Below, one piece after another: positions 36,716 through 48,612 of a stretch of 64,000 bases of DNA. The stretch comes from Cristatella mucedo. Lineage: Eukaryota > Bryozoa > Phylactolaemata > Cristatellidae. The notes beneath the pieces were generated by a model. The model saw nothing but the letters and a program-made list of their open reading frames with translations. It had not been told where the DNA came from and did no database searches. The stretch spans positions 222,001 to 286,000 of the forward strand of contig WPIO01000163.1 in assembly GCA_009760855.2 (NCBI GenBank), written 5' to 3'. Position 1 is the first letter of the stretch; the number at the start of each line of letters is the position of its first letter. The translations under genes were made by a program, and so were the position numbers.

Positions 36716-37393
36716 AGGCCGCAGTTAAGGACTCAAATTAAGAGCCCCTAGGAAATTGAGTTGTGCACCTATTAGGTCCACGTCTACTACAGAGCGCGTC
36801 TAAAATGCTAATATTTGTGTAATTTAGCTTGAGTTACTTTGCGGTATGGTATTTGTGATCTGATTTGAAAACAAGCACCCGAATCCACTGATGGACTCGT
36901 AGGTGATGTAAAAATCAACCACGGACATATAGTAAGTGGAGGCGTATTTTGTAATTGTATTCTTACTGAACTGTTTGAATATATTGAGCCCACAGCTACA
37001 CGATTGTTAGACGTTGCTAGAGGTAGTACACCGCACCGAATGATCCAGAATTCTCTTGCTCAACGGTTGAAATAGTAACGCCTTGCACTGGCTGACCTAT
37101 CCTGTTCAGTCGAATTAACAAGCCACTGATATAATCAAGATAACGTGCAGTTGTATTCCTATTTGAAGGATTAAAGCCAAGTCATGATTTTCATGGGCAA
37201 TGCTGATGTCAAGCAAAATTAGGCCGTTAGTGGTGAAACCTCGAAGAAGCTCGTCCCCCGGCTCTCTACAGGTGGACGGTGTAGTGCAGCGCTGCAGCTC
37301 GGTATAAAACATAGCGGCCACAACTGGGTGCCGAAAGCAGCAGTTTATCGTGGGCCTGTTAGTAGTGGTTACGCGTCGGCGAAAGCGCTATAG
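36716..37393. other. No feature recognised
   Basis: No coding motif or repeat family recognised. Confidence 0.4.
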
Positions 37394-37533
37394 CACCACA
37401 CCGACGGAGTTAACTTCGCGAACTCCCAAAACCCGATTATAATAAACTACCCTTCGCTTTTACGCGGCGGTTCGCACCGGACCGACGGAGTTAACTGCGT
37501 GAGAACTCCCGAAGCCCGACTACAATAAGCCAC
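37394..37533. repeat. Two direct copies of a ~58-bp unit, 81 bp apart
   Basis: CACCACACCGACGGAGTTAA...AATAAACTACC (37394-37451) and CACCGGACCGACGGAGTTAA...AATAAGCCACC (37475-37533). The first holds an AATAAA. This could be the end of an LTR or a small duplication. Confidence 0.75.
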
Positions 37534-37745
37534 CACACGCCTGTATCGCTAGCAGTGGTCCCGACCCCGAAGGCAGACCGCTACAGCACCTCAAGATATG
37601 AGCAGCTAACTGAGTAGCCGACAGAACACAACCACGAAGTTGCACTTAGCTGTTCACCACCGTATGTTCGACTCTCGTGTTCTTGAGGCGTAGTCTCGGA
37701 TCGACTACCGAAGCTGCAGCCCTGAGTTCTGTCAGTTCTCTCATT

Positions 37746-37861
<116 letters not shown>

Positions 37862-38416
37862 GCCCTCTTGACCTTGAGCGTAGCTGCTATTTTTGTCGGA
37901 CCCTAGCTCTCGGTGTCCGTCCTCGGCCTATTCGCTTCTGCCTGTAATTTATTAGATGGCTCCTGCAGCCAGCTTGCCATCATTTCGCTCTTTGTCTAAT
38001 GGAGTACAGTAGTCGGTCCACACCCTGACCGCTATTTGTCTAACCAAAGCTCCATTCTAACCTAAGCGGATCTCGCTGTCAACTGACGCCTTGCTTCGCT
38101 CCCGGTTAACTAATGTGTCCCCTACCCAATTCTACTTGGCAAGTCCGCCCGCTACGGGTTGCTCTAGGTGCCCTAGTCAGACCCACTAAGGTAAGGGCTA
38201 GTATCGCGGCTAACCTAACCTGAGATCTGCCCCAGTGCAGGCAAGTATCGGCTCGTTTGCCCTACAAACGTACCGTGCTGTAAACAGCAGCTGAGATTTG
38301 TTAATTAAAACGCAGTTAATCCCTTTGTGATAACGTGGATGCATGATGTAAAATCTGCGAAATTAAATGTAAGGCTGATATTTCCATCAGGTTATGTGTA
38401 CTCACTTAAAGTCTCT
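37862..38416. other. No feature recognised
   Basis: No gene or repeat family recognised. Confidence 0.4.
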
Positions 38417-38864
38417 TTGTTGATAGTGCGTTAAGAGTGATATCACACGAGATTAAAGAGACCATGTTAATTCAGGACCGACCGGTACCGGAAGCGTCCG
38501 CTCCAATGGACCTCCCCACAACAAGGAGTTACATAGCCATGGGTGGGGCGTGCAGCATTTGTCGACATCCCCCCTTTGTTAGGAAAGCACATAGTGCCTT
38601 TACCGTGCTGGAGCTCGAATGGGTCGCGTTGGTCGAGCTTGCTGCGTCTTAGCTGTAGGCGTTGCTACATGTGTAATGACCTCTGAACCGAATAATGCTC
38701 TCACATATTCCCCATTCGCCGGCAGTGGGTGATGGTTATTGTTCGATGGCTTCCTGGTATTGCTCCACAAAATGACGTCTATGTCTCTGTGAGCTTGCTC
38801 CGCTATTCTTGGTTTGGGATATATATGTCACCGGTTCTGCCGGTAGAACGTTTAACGTAGAACG

Positions 38865-39134
38865 TAGGACAGCATTTAGTGGGTCCCTGTGATTCGTCCT
38901 TCACGTGCTTATGCGTGCTGACACTGTGCATGCTGCCACTAACCACATTTGCATGCTGACCCTGTGCATGTCACCCCTAACCATATTATTCATTTCGTTT
39001 TTTTTCAAGCATGATTTGACTTACCATTCAATTGCATTTCCCTTTGCAGCAAATGTAAAGCGCCTAGAAAGAGATTAAGTTCTCTGAAGGCGCTTTATCA
39101 AGTACATTATTATTATTAATATTATTATTATTAC
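38865..39134 (+). mobile_element. LINE-A 3' end in the LTR element
   Basis: Starts at GGACAGCATTTAGTGGGTCC, almost the same 5' break as the copy at 22075, and ends with the hairpin and ATT tail. Confidence 0.9.
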
Positions 39135-39369
39135 CGTTCCAACCCGGTCCTGGATGGTGTATGACCTATAGCCTCGGGTCAGCACGACTGTGCCTTCTTG
39201 AAGCTACTCGTCAAAAGCAGTCCTCTTGTAGAGTATTGCTTGGCCGATGGTGAGTGCACTCAGATCTAGTGCCCTGGTCTCCATAATTTCAGTCGTTGGT
39301 GCCGGGCTAGACTGCACTATGTGCAGGGAGTTCACGATGCTGTTGCAGATGAAGACACGGTGCAAATGT

Positions 39370-39720
39370 TTTCGGTTGGAGCGAGTTGTCAGAACACAAG
39401 CACTATGGCTCTGATGGCGGTCAACAATGCTGCAGTTTGCTTGCAGCTAAACACTGACGCTGACGTCAATATCATTAATCGACGTTTTTCCGGAAACACC
39501 AGATATCGGGTACGACCCAACGCCCGATGTCTTGGAACGGCGGTTCTGTTGTTCCAGTCGGGATAGCCGACCTTGTCGAGACGAATCCGAAAACAGGTAC
39601 CACGACTGTCGTGCCATTCATCGTTGTTTGCGATGACCTTACATGCTTGCTTGGTACAGGAGCCTGTCGGGCTATTGGACTGATGACCATGCACCCTGAC
39701 CTATTATTGCAAAAGTAGAT
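39370..39720 (+). pseudogene. Retropepsin remnant of the LTR element
   Basis: ALMAVNNAAVCLQLNTDADV followed by NIINRRF corresponds to the aspartic protease active-site region, with D-A-D where D-[TS]-G would be expected. After a frame change, WNGGSVVPVGIADL, PFIVVCDDLTCLLGTGACRA match the flap and C-terminal part. It is broken by a frameshift near 39525 and lacks the catalytic triplet form, so it is dead. Confidence 0.65.
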
Positions 39721-40503
39721 AGCACTGACAAAAATGACCTCGGCGACCTGGGACATGCCAGATTGTACACCGATTCTACGGTGCGTCCCAAGGTACTACC
39801 ATGCCGAGCATGCGTTGGACTGCCTCCTACATCCAGCAATGGCCACACGTCTACGGCAGCAGCCTCGACAGCTAGGCACCGGGCACCTGTTCAAAAGGCC
39901 CTACGACTTCGTTGCACTTATGGCAGTGGCATCCTTGAGCAGAGCAATCTGCTCTCGACGCTTTGTGTATTCGACCATAATTCGACAGTCTAGCTCCATC
40001 GGTCCACGCGAAGCAGCATTCGGGTTTTCCGGCGGTCGTCAAATAATACGCGTATACTGCTTTTGACCCTGCGGCAGTGCAGCAACCATCCAAACTTGGC
40101 TGGTACGGTTCTGAACGCTCGAGGCGTGACTGCTCATTTTATTCACCGTTTTGAGAGTGGTTTCAAACAAGCGGCAAATATCAGCTGCCACCTGCAGCGT
40201 AGTGCAATCTCGCTTGTAGCCGACGGTTTATCCGCCGAACCGCTTTCGAGCGTGTAATTCACCAGCTGGCTTTTCCATTTCGCAAAAGCGCCGCCGGCAG
40301 AGATCTGGATCCAGTAAATCCAACTGAGGGGGCAACCGAAAAACGCCGTCCGTCATGTGGTCTCGATCCTTGAATACCGCAACCGTAGAACGTCCGTAGA
40401 TCAGGAAAATAGACTAAATGCTTACTCAAAGAAGAGCCTGGTAGTCACTTACCCCGCTGCCATCATGTTGATAGTGTGGTATATCACACGAGCATACAGA
40501 GAC

Positions 40504-41219
40504 AATAATAATAATAATATTAATAATAATAATGTACTTGATAAAGCGCCTTCAGAGAACTTAATCTCTTTCTAGGCGCTTTACATTTGCTGCAAAGGGA
40601 AATGCAATTGAATGGTAAGTCAAATCATGCTTGAAAAACAAACGAAATGAATAATATGGTTAGGGGTGGCATGCACAGGGTCAGCATGCGAATGCGGTTA
40701 GTGGCAGCATGCACAGTGTCAGCACGCATAAGCACATCAAGGACGAATCACAGGGACCCACTAAATGCTGTCCTAAATAGGTGTGTGTTTTAGGTTCCTT
40801 TTAAATGTGGTCAGGTCAGGGGATGTTCAGACGCAGGTCGGGAGGGAGTTCCAGGCTTTGGGAGCATACGAACTAAATGCACGGTCTCCGAAGGATTTAA
40901 GGTTTGTACGAGGTATTTGTATACTGTTGGATTCCGAAAAGCGGGTGGTACGATGCTTGGCCTGATGGGGGAGTATGTCGGAGAGATAGGCTAGAGCCAT
41001 AGAATGAAGGGACCTAAAAGTGAGCGACAAAACCTTGAAGTCAATCTGTTGCTTAACTGGTAGCCAGTGCAGGTCGGCGAGAAGTGGAGTAATGTGGCAA
41101 CTGCGACGCTCACGACAGACAAGCCTAGCTGCAGAGTTTTGCACCAGCTGCAATCGCCTGATCGTACATGCTGGTAGGCCATTAAGCAGTGAGTTGCAGA
41201 AGTCGAGACGAGATGTCAC
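40504..41219 (-). mobile_element. LINE-A 3' half, antisense, in the right LTR
   Basis: Minus strand encodes [52 protein letters not shown] and [12 protein letters not shown], then 3' UTR, hairpin and ATT tail. GAGAC(C) flanks both sides (40499-40503 and 41220-41225) as a likely short target duplication. Confidence 0.9.
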
Positions 41220-41340
41220 GAGACCACGTTTTTACTCAGGCCCGGCTGGTACCAGAAGCGTCCGGTACAATGGACCTCCCAACCAGGAGTTACATAGCCA
41301 TAGGAGGGGCATGCAGCATCTGCCGACGTCATTATTCCAT

Positions 41341-42842
41341 GTTAAGTTTGTGCGAGCAGTCACGCTTAGCGAAAGACGGCTCAGAAAGATGGTGCTTATT
41401 AAGGAAACTTGGAACCGGGCCACCAAACTAGCGTAGGAGTATTTACAAAAGTGGGTCCTCTGTTCTCCTTTCGCTGGCTTCAGCCGAAGTTGTATGCGTT
41501 CGCGGTACAGCAGACCCAACAATTCCCTTGCTCTAAACTATCAAACATCGATGCTTCCTAATCTGGCTTCTCGTCGTACTGTAACACTGAGCACCCGCGG
41601 GGAGCGTACCTTCCTCGGGCCGGGCGTCGCCCACTTCCGACTGGTGGCTCGGAGCAAAAGTGCGTAAATAAGTGGGTCACCCCGTCTAGAGCGTCCCAGT
41701 ATCGTTACCTTGAGGGACGCGAGTTTGAAGGGGTGAAGGCAAAAAATGTTGCTGCATGTCTACTTCGGTCTTATCGTAACACTTCGCGAAAGCTCTTACC
41801 GAGAAAAACGCTCTCTTATATGTAATTCATTTGTATAGCGCCCTGAGAGAGCCAAATCTCTTTTCAGGCGCTTTGCATATGCCACGTGCTCAAGCCCGGG
41901 GAGCACCTCTCATGGAGGGGATACCTTCCCGTGCTCAGATCACTGGCATCTATCCTGGGGCGAGACCCAGATAGACTGAGGGCTCGAACGTCAATGTACG
42001 TGGATTAGCGACGTCGGTTCAGGCGTGCAGCGGCTCTATGAAAAGATTTGATGCACCTATCGTCGATTTAACAAACCGTAACCCCGGACCGGAGAACGAG
42101 GATTCCGCTTCCACCTTACTCGAAGGCAGGTAAACTGAGGGCTGTTTCGCTAAGCGAAAACAGTACCTCCCTCCTACTCCTCGCCATAGGCGGGTAGCCA
42201 TAAAACTGCTTCACAGCACCAAATCCCTTTGCCGAGACCATGCCGCATACGCAAGCGCGAAAGTACCAATGGCTAGCAACTGGGACTAGACAAACGCATT
42301 TGGTGGCATCCGCCGAATTCTCTTCCCGACCCCCGACCCTGGCTTTTGCTGCTCCCCCCCCCCCGTCGACCGCTAGCGAGAATGCCCGCCCATCTCCCTC
42401 GTTCAAGCAGATACGAGTCTGGCAACTCTCGGACGGCTGGCGGCGGCCGGGACGACCTTGAGCAAGTGTATTCTTATTCTTAAAAAGCTAGCCAGGACAA
42501 TCGGGTGCGGGCTTAGCGGTATTGGACCCTGGCGCCGTGGGTCGCTACGGTAAGGAATTACTACCATCGCTCGACAACCGATGAGCAGAATTGTCGTGCT
42601 TGAATGCCAAAAGAAATTTCTACACAATTTGCTGTATCAGATTTATGGCCGAGAGAATGACCTGTCAGGCGACAGTGACTAGCCGCTCCAGTGCAGAGCA
42701 GGCCGATCAACAGACAGAAATGCCGCAGTTTGCTCTGGAGACTACCCGCTCGCTCGCCATCCTGTACCTAGGCTAGGTTCGGTTGGTTGGGACGGGACCG
42801 CTGTAGTGTGGTAATTTTCACGGGCTAGGCCGGGGCCTCACC
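41341..42842. other. Mostly unrecognised; one SINE-2-type tail
   Basis: Apart from the tail at 41820-41900, I recognise nothing. A poly-C run is near 42354-42364. Overlapping open frames at 42116-42627 lack motifs. Confidence 0.4.
41820..41900 (-). mobile_element. SINE-2-type tail, antisense
   Basis: TGTAATTCATTTGTATAGCG, CCCTGAGAGAGCCAAATCTC, TTTTCAGGCGCTTTGCATAT. Confidence 0.75.
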
Positions 42843-43510
42843 CAAGGGCATGGCCGGATGTGCGATGGCGAGAGGTCACCAGGGCTCTTGGGTAAGAGAA
42901 GTTTGCCGAGTAAGTCGTAGTGTTGAAGGCTCCCGGTCTCGCCGAATTATGCACCTGAATGGGTGCAGGCGTGTTCCGGCTGTGCGGCCTCGAATGCAAG
43001 GCAACGAGTGTCCGAGACCCGAGCGAATCTGGATAGGACGCTCGTTGTTGCAACTTGTGTATTCCGGGTTCCCCGTGTAGCGTGTTCGTGACCCCCTCCC
43101 CCGAGATTTGGCGTCTTTCGGCGGGAGCTCTTGACTGTGGTAGACGTCGACTCCGACTAGCTAAGCAGTTACTCAGCCAGCCGGATCTTTTACGGTGTAC
43201 GCTCGTACTGTTAGAACGGAGTCGATACAACGGTGGAACTGCGGAAACCAACTGACCAACTAACACGTTTGTTCGAGCTTGCTCCATCATCTTGCGCCCC
43301 TATAGTGTACTTTGTATAGAACCCTCCTCTTTAGACTTGTTTAGTCCCCTGTTGTGGTTGTCGCATGCGGTAATATAAAGAGGTTTAACCTGACGGCCGC
43401 TCGTCTTACCCTAGCTCAGCGGCATGGCGAGCGGCGGTGTGGCCGAGTATGGCGGGGCTTGGCGGGAATTAGCCTCTGACCCCTGGAACTCGGCTGTAAT
43501 CCTGCTCTAA
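42843..43510 (-). mobile_element. LTR element piece, inverted relative to 12404-13245
   Basis: On the minus strand, from CCGAGTTCCAGGGGTCAGAG near 43495 to about 43075, it matches the LTR-like unit at 12404-12806. The part beyond (43075-42843) has no match in the other copy, so the internal regions differ or are truncated at different points. Confidence 0.6.
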
Positions 43511-43639
43511 GCCCTGCTCAGGATCCTACCGCAACTGCTGCACCCTCTTGCCCACTGCTCAAGGACAAAAGCGTTTTTCAGCCGCGAAGTTCTTGTCCGC
43601 CCTAAATAGAGCCAGAGGAGGGGCTACCTGCTTATACTA

Positions 43640-43990
43640 TGCCTGCTGCTTTCGGATGCTACCACCAAACATTTTGTAATGCTTTGTAAGCAGCATCTCT
43701 AAAGTGCCTATAGAGAGACTCAGTTCCCTGATGTTTCTATACAAATATATTATTATTAATGTTATTATTATTATGCTACAGTACCACCAGCTGTTCTGTT
43801 CGGTCTCATAGTGGGTCTCCAGCCAACATCAAATCCTGTAGAGACCGGATGCCGCCGGATCGTGTGCTTCAAGAGCCTTAGCTCACTCCCGACAGGTGTC
43901 ACGATATCCCCTGAGTTGACCACATTTAGACAGTGGCCAAGAATAAACCCGCTTTAAGCTCTATCTATGTGCTGACTCCTGACACGCTCC
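43640..43990 (+). mobile_element. Two LINE-A-related 3' pieces, diverged
   Basis: First piece ends GTGCCTATAGAGAGACTCAG, TTCCCTGATGTTTCTATAC and an ATT tail at 43773. The second, to about 43990, resembles the region around the RT stop codon: ACATCAAATCCTGTAGAGAC and TCCCCTGAGTTGACCACAT. Confidence 0.65.
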
Positions 43991-43998
43991 TCTCGCCT

Positions 43999-44392
43999 CC
44001 AACTTAATCCTCCTATTACTTAATATATTTCCTATCACTTAATCCTCCTATTACTTAATCCTCCTATTACTTAATATATTTCCTATCACTTAATCCTCCT
44101 ATTTCTTAATATATTTCCTATCACTTAATCCTCCTATTTCTTAATATATTTCCTATCACTTAATCCTCCTATTTCCTAATATATTTCCTATCACTTAATC
44201 CTCCTATTTCTTAATATATTTCCTACCACTTAATCCTCCTATTTCTTAATATATTTCCTATCACTTAATCCTCCTATTTCTTAATATATTTTCTACCACT
44301 TAATCCTCCTATTTCTTAATATATTTCTTATCACTTAATCCTCCTATTTCTTAATATATTTCCTATCACTTAATCCTTCTATTTATTCTTGG
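43999..44392. repeat. 35-bp minisatellite, about 11 copies
   Basis: Unit TATCACTTAATCCTCCTATT then TCTTAATATATTTCC, with few changes between copies (TACCACTT in some, TTCCTAAT in one). It directly follows LINE-derived sequence. Unlike CRISPR, there are no unique spacers. Confidence 0.95.
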
Positions 44393-44539
44393 CGATAAGC
44401 TGTCTCTAACGAACCCTAGTTTTCCCCACCAAGCGTGCGGTCCTGTTATGTCCTCTTATACTAGTGCAACCCTCCTCTGAAGGTAGTTCGCGAAACTTGT
44501 TCGTCAAAGGAACCCACTCATGCAATTCCTACGTAACGA

Positions 44540-44700
44540 CATTTAGTCTCCTTCTTCAGATTGTGGCACATCCTTTCCAGCAGACCTGAGCTGCAGCTTC
44601 CATTTCCTCGACTGCACTCCTGACTCAGCTATATGTTATTCATTTTTTCTGTGTTGTGTGGAATGAAGTCGGTTCCTTTTTTAAATAGCACTCGTTGGTT
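44540..44700 (+). mobile_element. LINE-B 3' fragment
   Basis: AGATTGTGGCACATCCTTTC, CTGAGCTGCAGCTTCC, CTCGACTGCACTCCTGACTC and TGTGGAATGAAGTCGGTTCC keep the order of the LINE-B 3' region. Confidence 0.65.
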
Positions 44701-44797
44701 AACTCCCGCAGACGGCGATATTGCTAAGAACTAGTCTATCCTGTTAAGAAGAGCTTAAGCCTCATTCCTAAGAGCTAAAGTACCTATAATGTGACAT

Positions 44798-45000
44798 TCT
44801 TCGTAGCGGTAGGCACGAGATACCACGCAGAACGCCGAAGCGGGCTCACACACGTTTATTCATGCGGACGCCGCCGCGGGCCAGTACGCGACAGCCCCAT
44901 CCGACGTCCTCGACGTTACTTCCGCGGGCCATGGCCGCCCCTTGCTTATTTATCGCTGCCATAAATCACAATGGCCCATAAGCTGACGACAGTGTCGTAA
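44798..45000 (-). mobile_element. Possible solo LTR, antisense
   Basis: On the minus strand the segment begins near TGTCGTCAGC and ends near GAATGTCACA, contains a TATA-like GATAAATAAG and an AATAAA at about 44855. These are LTR-like features, but there is no second copy in the window. Confidence 0.3.
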
Positions 45001-45972
45001 TCTCAAAATAGTCGCAGTACTCAAGCTGGATGACGATTCTGGTTAGAATCTGCTTCGTTCCAAAGCCACTTCCGGAAGCTCTATCGTCGGGACGGCTCGC
45101 TGTACGACAGCCCCCAGCGGCTCACTCCCGCGTCCACGTCGCAACTCTCACGCCAAGGGCAAGTGCAGCTAGCAGAGCGCCCTGAGCTCCCATCGGCGTT
45201 ACACCCAACCGCGGTGAACGGCAGAGGAGAGCCGGCCCTACAAGCGACCCAAACAGCCGGCCGGCAGAGGCCCAAGCCGACGCAACCATCAGCCGGAGTA
45301 TCTTACAGCTAGAATTACGGCGACCGAGGGCATAGATGGGGGATATGGTAAAGACGCTCTTCCGTAGGGCAGACTGTAGCGGCGGGGCTGCTGGGACTGC
45401 CCGATAAAAAATCAGGGCCATTCGAGTCCCCTTCCATTGCCAAAGAACACCCCTTAGCCTGCCTCGGAGGACCGACAGCCCTCTTCAGGTAATAAATCCC
45501 ACTGGGCTTCCGGCCGCGGTTTCTACGGACATTTCCGGCGGGGCGCCTTCGGCGCGCACATCCTCTTGCCGTTTCCCTACTGGGAAGTTACCATTTTTCG
45601 TTACATGGCGCTAGACAGAATGCCAATGTCTTGAGCGCGCTGTAGCGGCCCCTCAAGTGAAGTCCTTTGCCTAGAATCCAGCAAACGTAACGGGTACAAG
45701 GCCTTTTGCATTCGTAATGAATGGTTGCTAAATTGGCACCTCGGAGCAAGGTTAGCGAGTCGCAGTCGCTGTCTCGCTGCACGAGAATATGCCCAACGAG
45801 AACAAGCGCACGTACCCTATTGCCATAGCAACTCCGCGCCGTTGATGTAGAACGTTCTATTACCGAGCCGCAGGGAGGCGTGAGCGTAAAGCACCAACCG
45901 TAGCGCGAAAAAGACCTCGCAGCCCCCCAAGTCCGGGTCATTCGTTCGAGCCCAAAATCACAATTGACTGGT
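45001..45972. other. No feature recognised
   Basis: Minus-strand frames of 99 and 117 codons (45122-45421, 45588-45941) have no known motif. They may belong to an LTR element next to the LTR-like segment, which I cannot show. Confidence 0.35.
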
Positions 45973-46125
45973 CATAATAATAATAATGTAATTCATTTGT
46001 ATAGCACCCCAAGGTAACTTAATCTCTATCCGGGCGCGTCACAGAATATATGCCTCGGGGTTGGAGCCCACGACCTCGGTCTGACCTTGGTCGGTGCGAG
46101 CACCATAACCACCGGGCGAAACCAG
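45973..46125 (-). mobile_element. SINE-2 copy, antisense
   Basis: ATAATAATGTAATTCATTTG, CACCCCAAGGTAACTTAATC, GTTGGAGCCCACGACCTCGG (box B reversed) and ACCACCGGGCGAAACCAGC. Confidence 0.85.
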
Positions 46126-46424
46126 CTCGGCAGTCTCTTTATATTCGCTTTTGATACCTTCTGGCCGTAGACAGGGTAATAGCTGGTTCCCACAGATCAT
46201 AAACCGGACCCTACAGGAACCTCTAATTAACTCACGGCTTTCGTATTCTCTCCTTCGAGCATGCCGTCGTTTCGCTAGCCTGGCGAATTCGCCGTGCGTG
46301 CTCGGAGTCGGGTTCAAGATGGGTTAGGATTATTCTTTGAGGAGAAGTTGCAGAGGAAGTGAGCTCTTCATCTTCATCCTCTTAAAGTTGAGTCTCTCAG
46401 ACGTGTGTTCGCGAGAGGAAAGTA
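46126..46424. other. No feature recognised
   Basis: No recognisable gene or repeat. Confidence 0.4.
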
Positions 46425-46590
46425 GAGGGGGAGGGGAGGGGGGGGAGGGGGGAGGGGAAGGGGAGGAGGGAGGAGGGGGGGGAGGGGAGGGGGAGGGGGG
46501 GGGGGGGGAGGGGGGGAGGGGAGGGGAGGGAGGGGGGAGGGGGAGGGGAGGGGAGGGAAGGGGAGGGGGAGGGTAGGGGGAGGGGCCGGA
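46425..46590. repeat. G-rich (GGGGA)n-type array
   Basis: About 165 bp of G runs of 3-12 separated by single A or AA. The many G tracts could form G-quadruplexes. Frames read through it (Gly/Glu or Pro/Ser) are artefacts. Confidence 0.93.
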
Positions 46591-46649
46591 CAACTTCTGT
46601 ACGGGGCTTCAGGCTCTCCGAAAATAGAATGATCATCCTCCGGTCTTAA

Positions 46650-47440
46650 TAATTATAATAATAATAATAATGCACTTGATAAAGCACCGTCAGAGAACTC
46701 AATCTCTCTCTAGGCGCTTTACATTGGCTGCAAAGAGCAATGCAATTGAATGGTGAGTAATATCATGCTTGATAAACAAAAACAAAAAAAGTGAATCACA
46801 TGGTTAGGGGTGACATGTACATGGTCATCATGCAAATGTGGTTAGTGGCAGCATGCACAGTGTTAGCACGCATAAGCACATCAAGGACGAATCACAGGGA
46901 CCCACTAAATGCTGTCCTAAATAGGTGTGTTTTTAAGTTCCTTTTAAATGTGGTCAGGTCAGGGGATGTTCTGACGCAGGTCGGGAGGGAGTTCCAGGCT
47001 TTGGGAGCATACGAACTAAATGCACGGTCTCCGAAGGATTTAAGGTTTGTACGAGGTATTTGTATACTGTTGGATTCCGAAAAGCGGGTGGTACGATGCT
47101 TGGCCTGATGGGGGAGCATATCTGAAAGATAGGCTGGAGCCAAAGAATGAAGTGACCTAAACGTGAGCGACAAAACCTTGAAGTCAATCCGTTGCTTGAC
47201 TGGTAGCCAGTGCAGGTCAACGAGAAGTGGAGAAATGTGGCAACTGCGACGCTCACGACAGACAAGCCTAGCTGCAGAGTTTTGCAGCAGCTGCAATCGC
47301 CTGGTCGCACATGCTGGTAGGCCAGTAAGCAGTGAGTTGCAGAAGTCGAGACGAGATGTCACGAATGCATGGACCAACTTGGACGTTGCATCCTTATCTA
47401 ACCAAGCCCGAATTTTAGCAATATTTTGAAGCTGAGAAAA
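46650..47440 (-). mobile_element. LINE-A 3' half, antisense, best-kept C-terminus
   Basis: The minus-strand frame 47377-46892 is open for 161 codons: [74 protein letters not shown] and the end KTHLFRTAFSGSL. Then 3' UTR, hairpin and ATT tail at 46650. It is one of the youngest-looking LINE-A copies. Confidence 0.92.
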
Positions 47441-47464
47441 GGCTTTTAGCGAGCGGCATAAAAA

Positions 47465-47630
47465 AAATCCTAGCTGACTAAACAGCCTCTTTTTGTATAG
47501 CGACAGAAGAGCCTATACGGCTATCACCACCGCTTGCAGTGGCGATAAAGGATCGCCCACCGCTGGAATCGAACCCACGACCTCGGGACCGAGGTCGTGA
47601 ACGCAACCGCCTTACCTAGTAGAACCTCTC
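47465..47630 (-). mobile_element. SINE-1 copy, antisense
   Basis: TCCTAGCTGACTAAACAGCC, TGTATAGCGACAGAAGAGCC, GGAATCGAACCCACGACCTC, AACCGCCTTACCTAGTAG. Directly beside the LINE-A copy. Confidence 0.9.
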
Positions 47631-48464
47631 TGGCCAGTTCTATCCTGATCCTTCGGGGGTTATTATTTTTATTACCTATTTCTTTTTTAGATCAGGTTAC
47701 TCCAGCCTGCTGGGCAAATAACCCTCAGGGCTTCACAACCCGCGCTTCTAAAGCTGGCATAAAAAAGGGCAAACTAGAACCGCAAGCCGCATGGGCACAT
47801 TGCTGCTCCTCAAGCCTGTTTCTTCAGAGGGAGGCGACCAGTGTTTGAGAACGAATTGTATAAGTTTAATCAGCCCGCCGTGCGGGTTGGCTACTCTCTT
47901 TAAGCGGCGTCTCAAAATTCTTCCGGAAGGAGCTCTCCGGTTGCAGATGTGCAGACTATGTCAGACAACAATGGGTATACGTGTCTTTATAGAGTCACGG
48001 AAGTAACGCCGCATCTTTTCTTGGTGCCTCTTCACGGGGCAGAATCTACGCGTGTGCTTCTAGAAGAAGGAAGAGGAGAAGGAGGAGGAGGAGGAGGAGA
48101 GGCTCATGAGGTCTGCCTGGTGGTGCAAGCTCGTCGTATGCGTCGTCGCGGCAAGTCTCCGGAGAGTGGCCGGCAAAATTGGAAAAATGCTGAACAGGCA
48201 TGACTTCCGGCACTAATTAAGAAACCCAAACGGCTTTGTAGGCTGGTAGCGGCGGCAACCTGCAAGTACTAATCGCAGCAAGTTACACAAGGATATTGGA
48301 ATATAGCCAGGTCGTTCCTGGCTACTCTAGAATTAAGCAGTCGCTGAGGCCGAATAAGCTGTACCCGTTGCAAGTAATTATAAATAGCTTACCCCCACCC
48401 ACCGTAGCCCGGCAGACCCCCCCACCGGGGAGGTAGGCACCGCGATTCTAGGGCGAGATTCTGG
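47631..48464. other. No feature recognised; GGA-rich patch
   Basis: A (GGA)n patch lies near 48060-48100. No gene recognised. Confidence 0.4.
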
Positions 48465-48612
48465 GTATATATATATATATATATATAATTCATTTATATA
48501 GCGCCCCAAGAGAACTTAATCTCTATTCAGGCGCTTCACATATGCCTCGGGGCTCGAGCCCACGACCTCAGCCAAACCGTGACCGGGGCAAGCACCTTAA
48601 CCGCTGGCCCAG
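48465..48612 (-). mobile_element. SINE-2 copy, antisense, with short (TA)n at its tail
   Basis: A (TA)n run of about 22 bp (48465-48487) is followed by ATTCATTTATATAGCGCCCC, AAGAGAACTTAATCTCTATT, CTCGAGCCCACGACCTCAGC and ACCTTAACCGCTGGCCCAG. Confidence 0.9.

Larger units (their letters stand above)
38417..41340 (+). mobile_element. Decayed LTR retrotransposon with two LINE insertions
   Basis: Similar sequence at both ends (38417-38580, and 40465-40503 plus 41220-41335) suggests direct LTRs: TGTTGATAGTG, ATATCACACGAG, CGGTACCGGAAGCGTCCG / TGGTACCAGAAGCGTCCG, GGAGTTACATAGCCAT. Between them is a retropepsin-like remnant (39370-39720). A LINE-A tail sits at 38865-39134 and an antisense LINE-A splits the right LTR at 40504-41219. 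The protease form suggests a Ty3/Gypsy-like element, but the RT is not clearly readable. Exact LTR ends are not defined. Confidence 0.6.

Noticed and set aside
43999-44392. CRISPR-like regular repeat
   Set aside because: The units are head-to-tail with no unique spacers, and the context is an animal genome; it is a minisatellite.
46330-46636. Pro/Ser-rich or Gly/Glu-rich open frames
   Set aside because: Translations of the GGGGA array.
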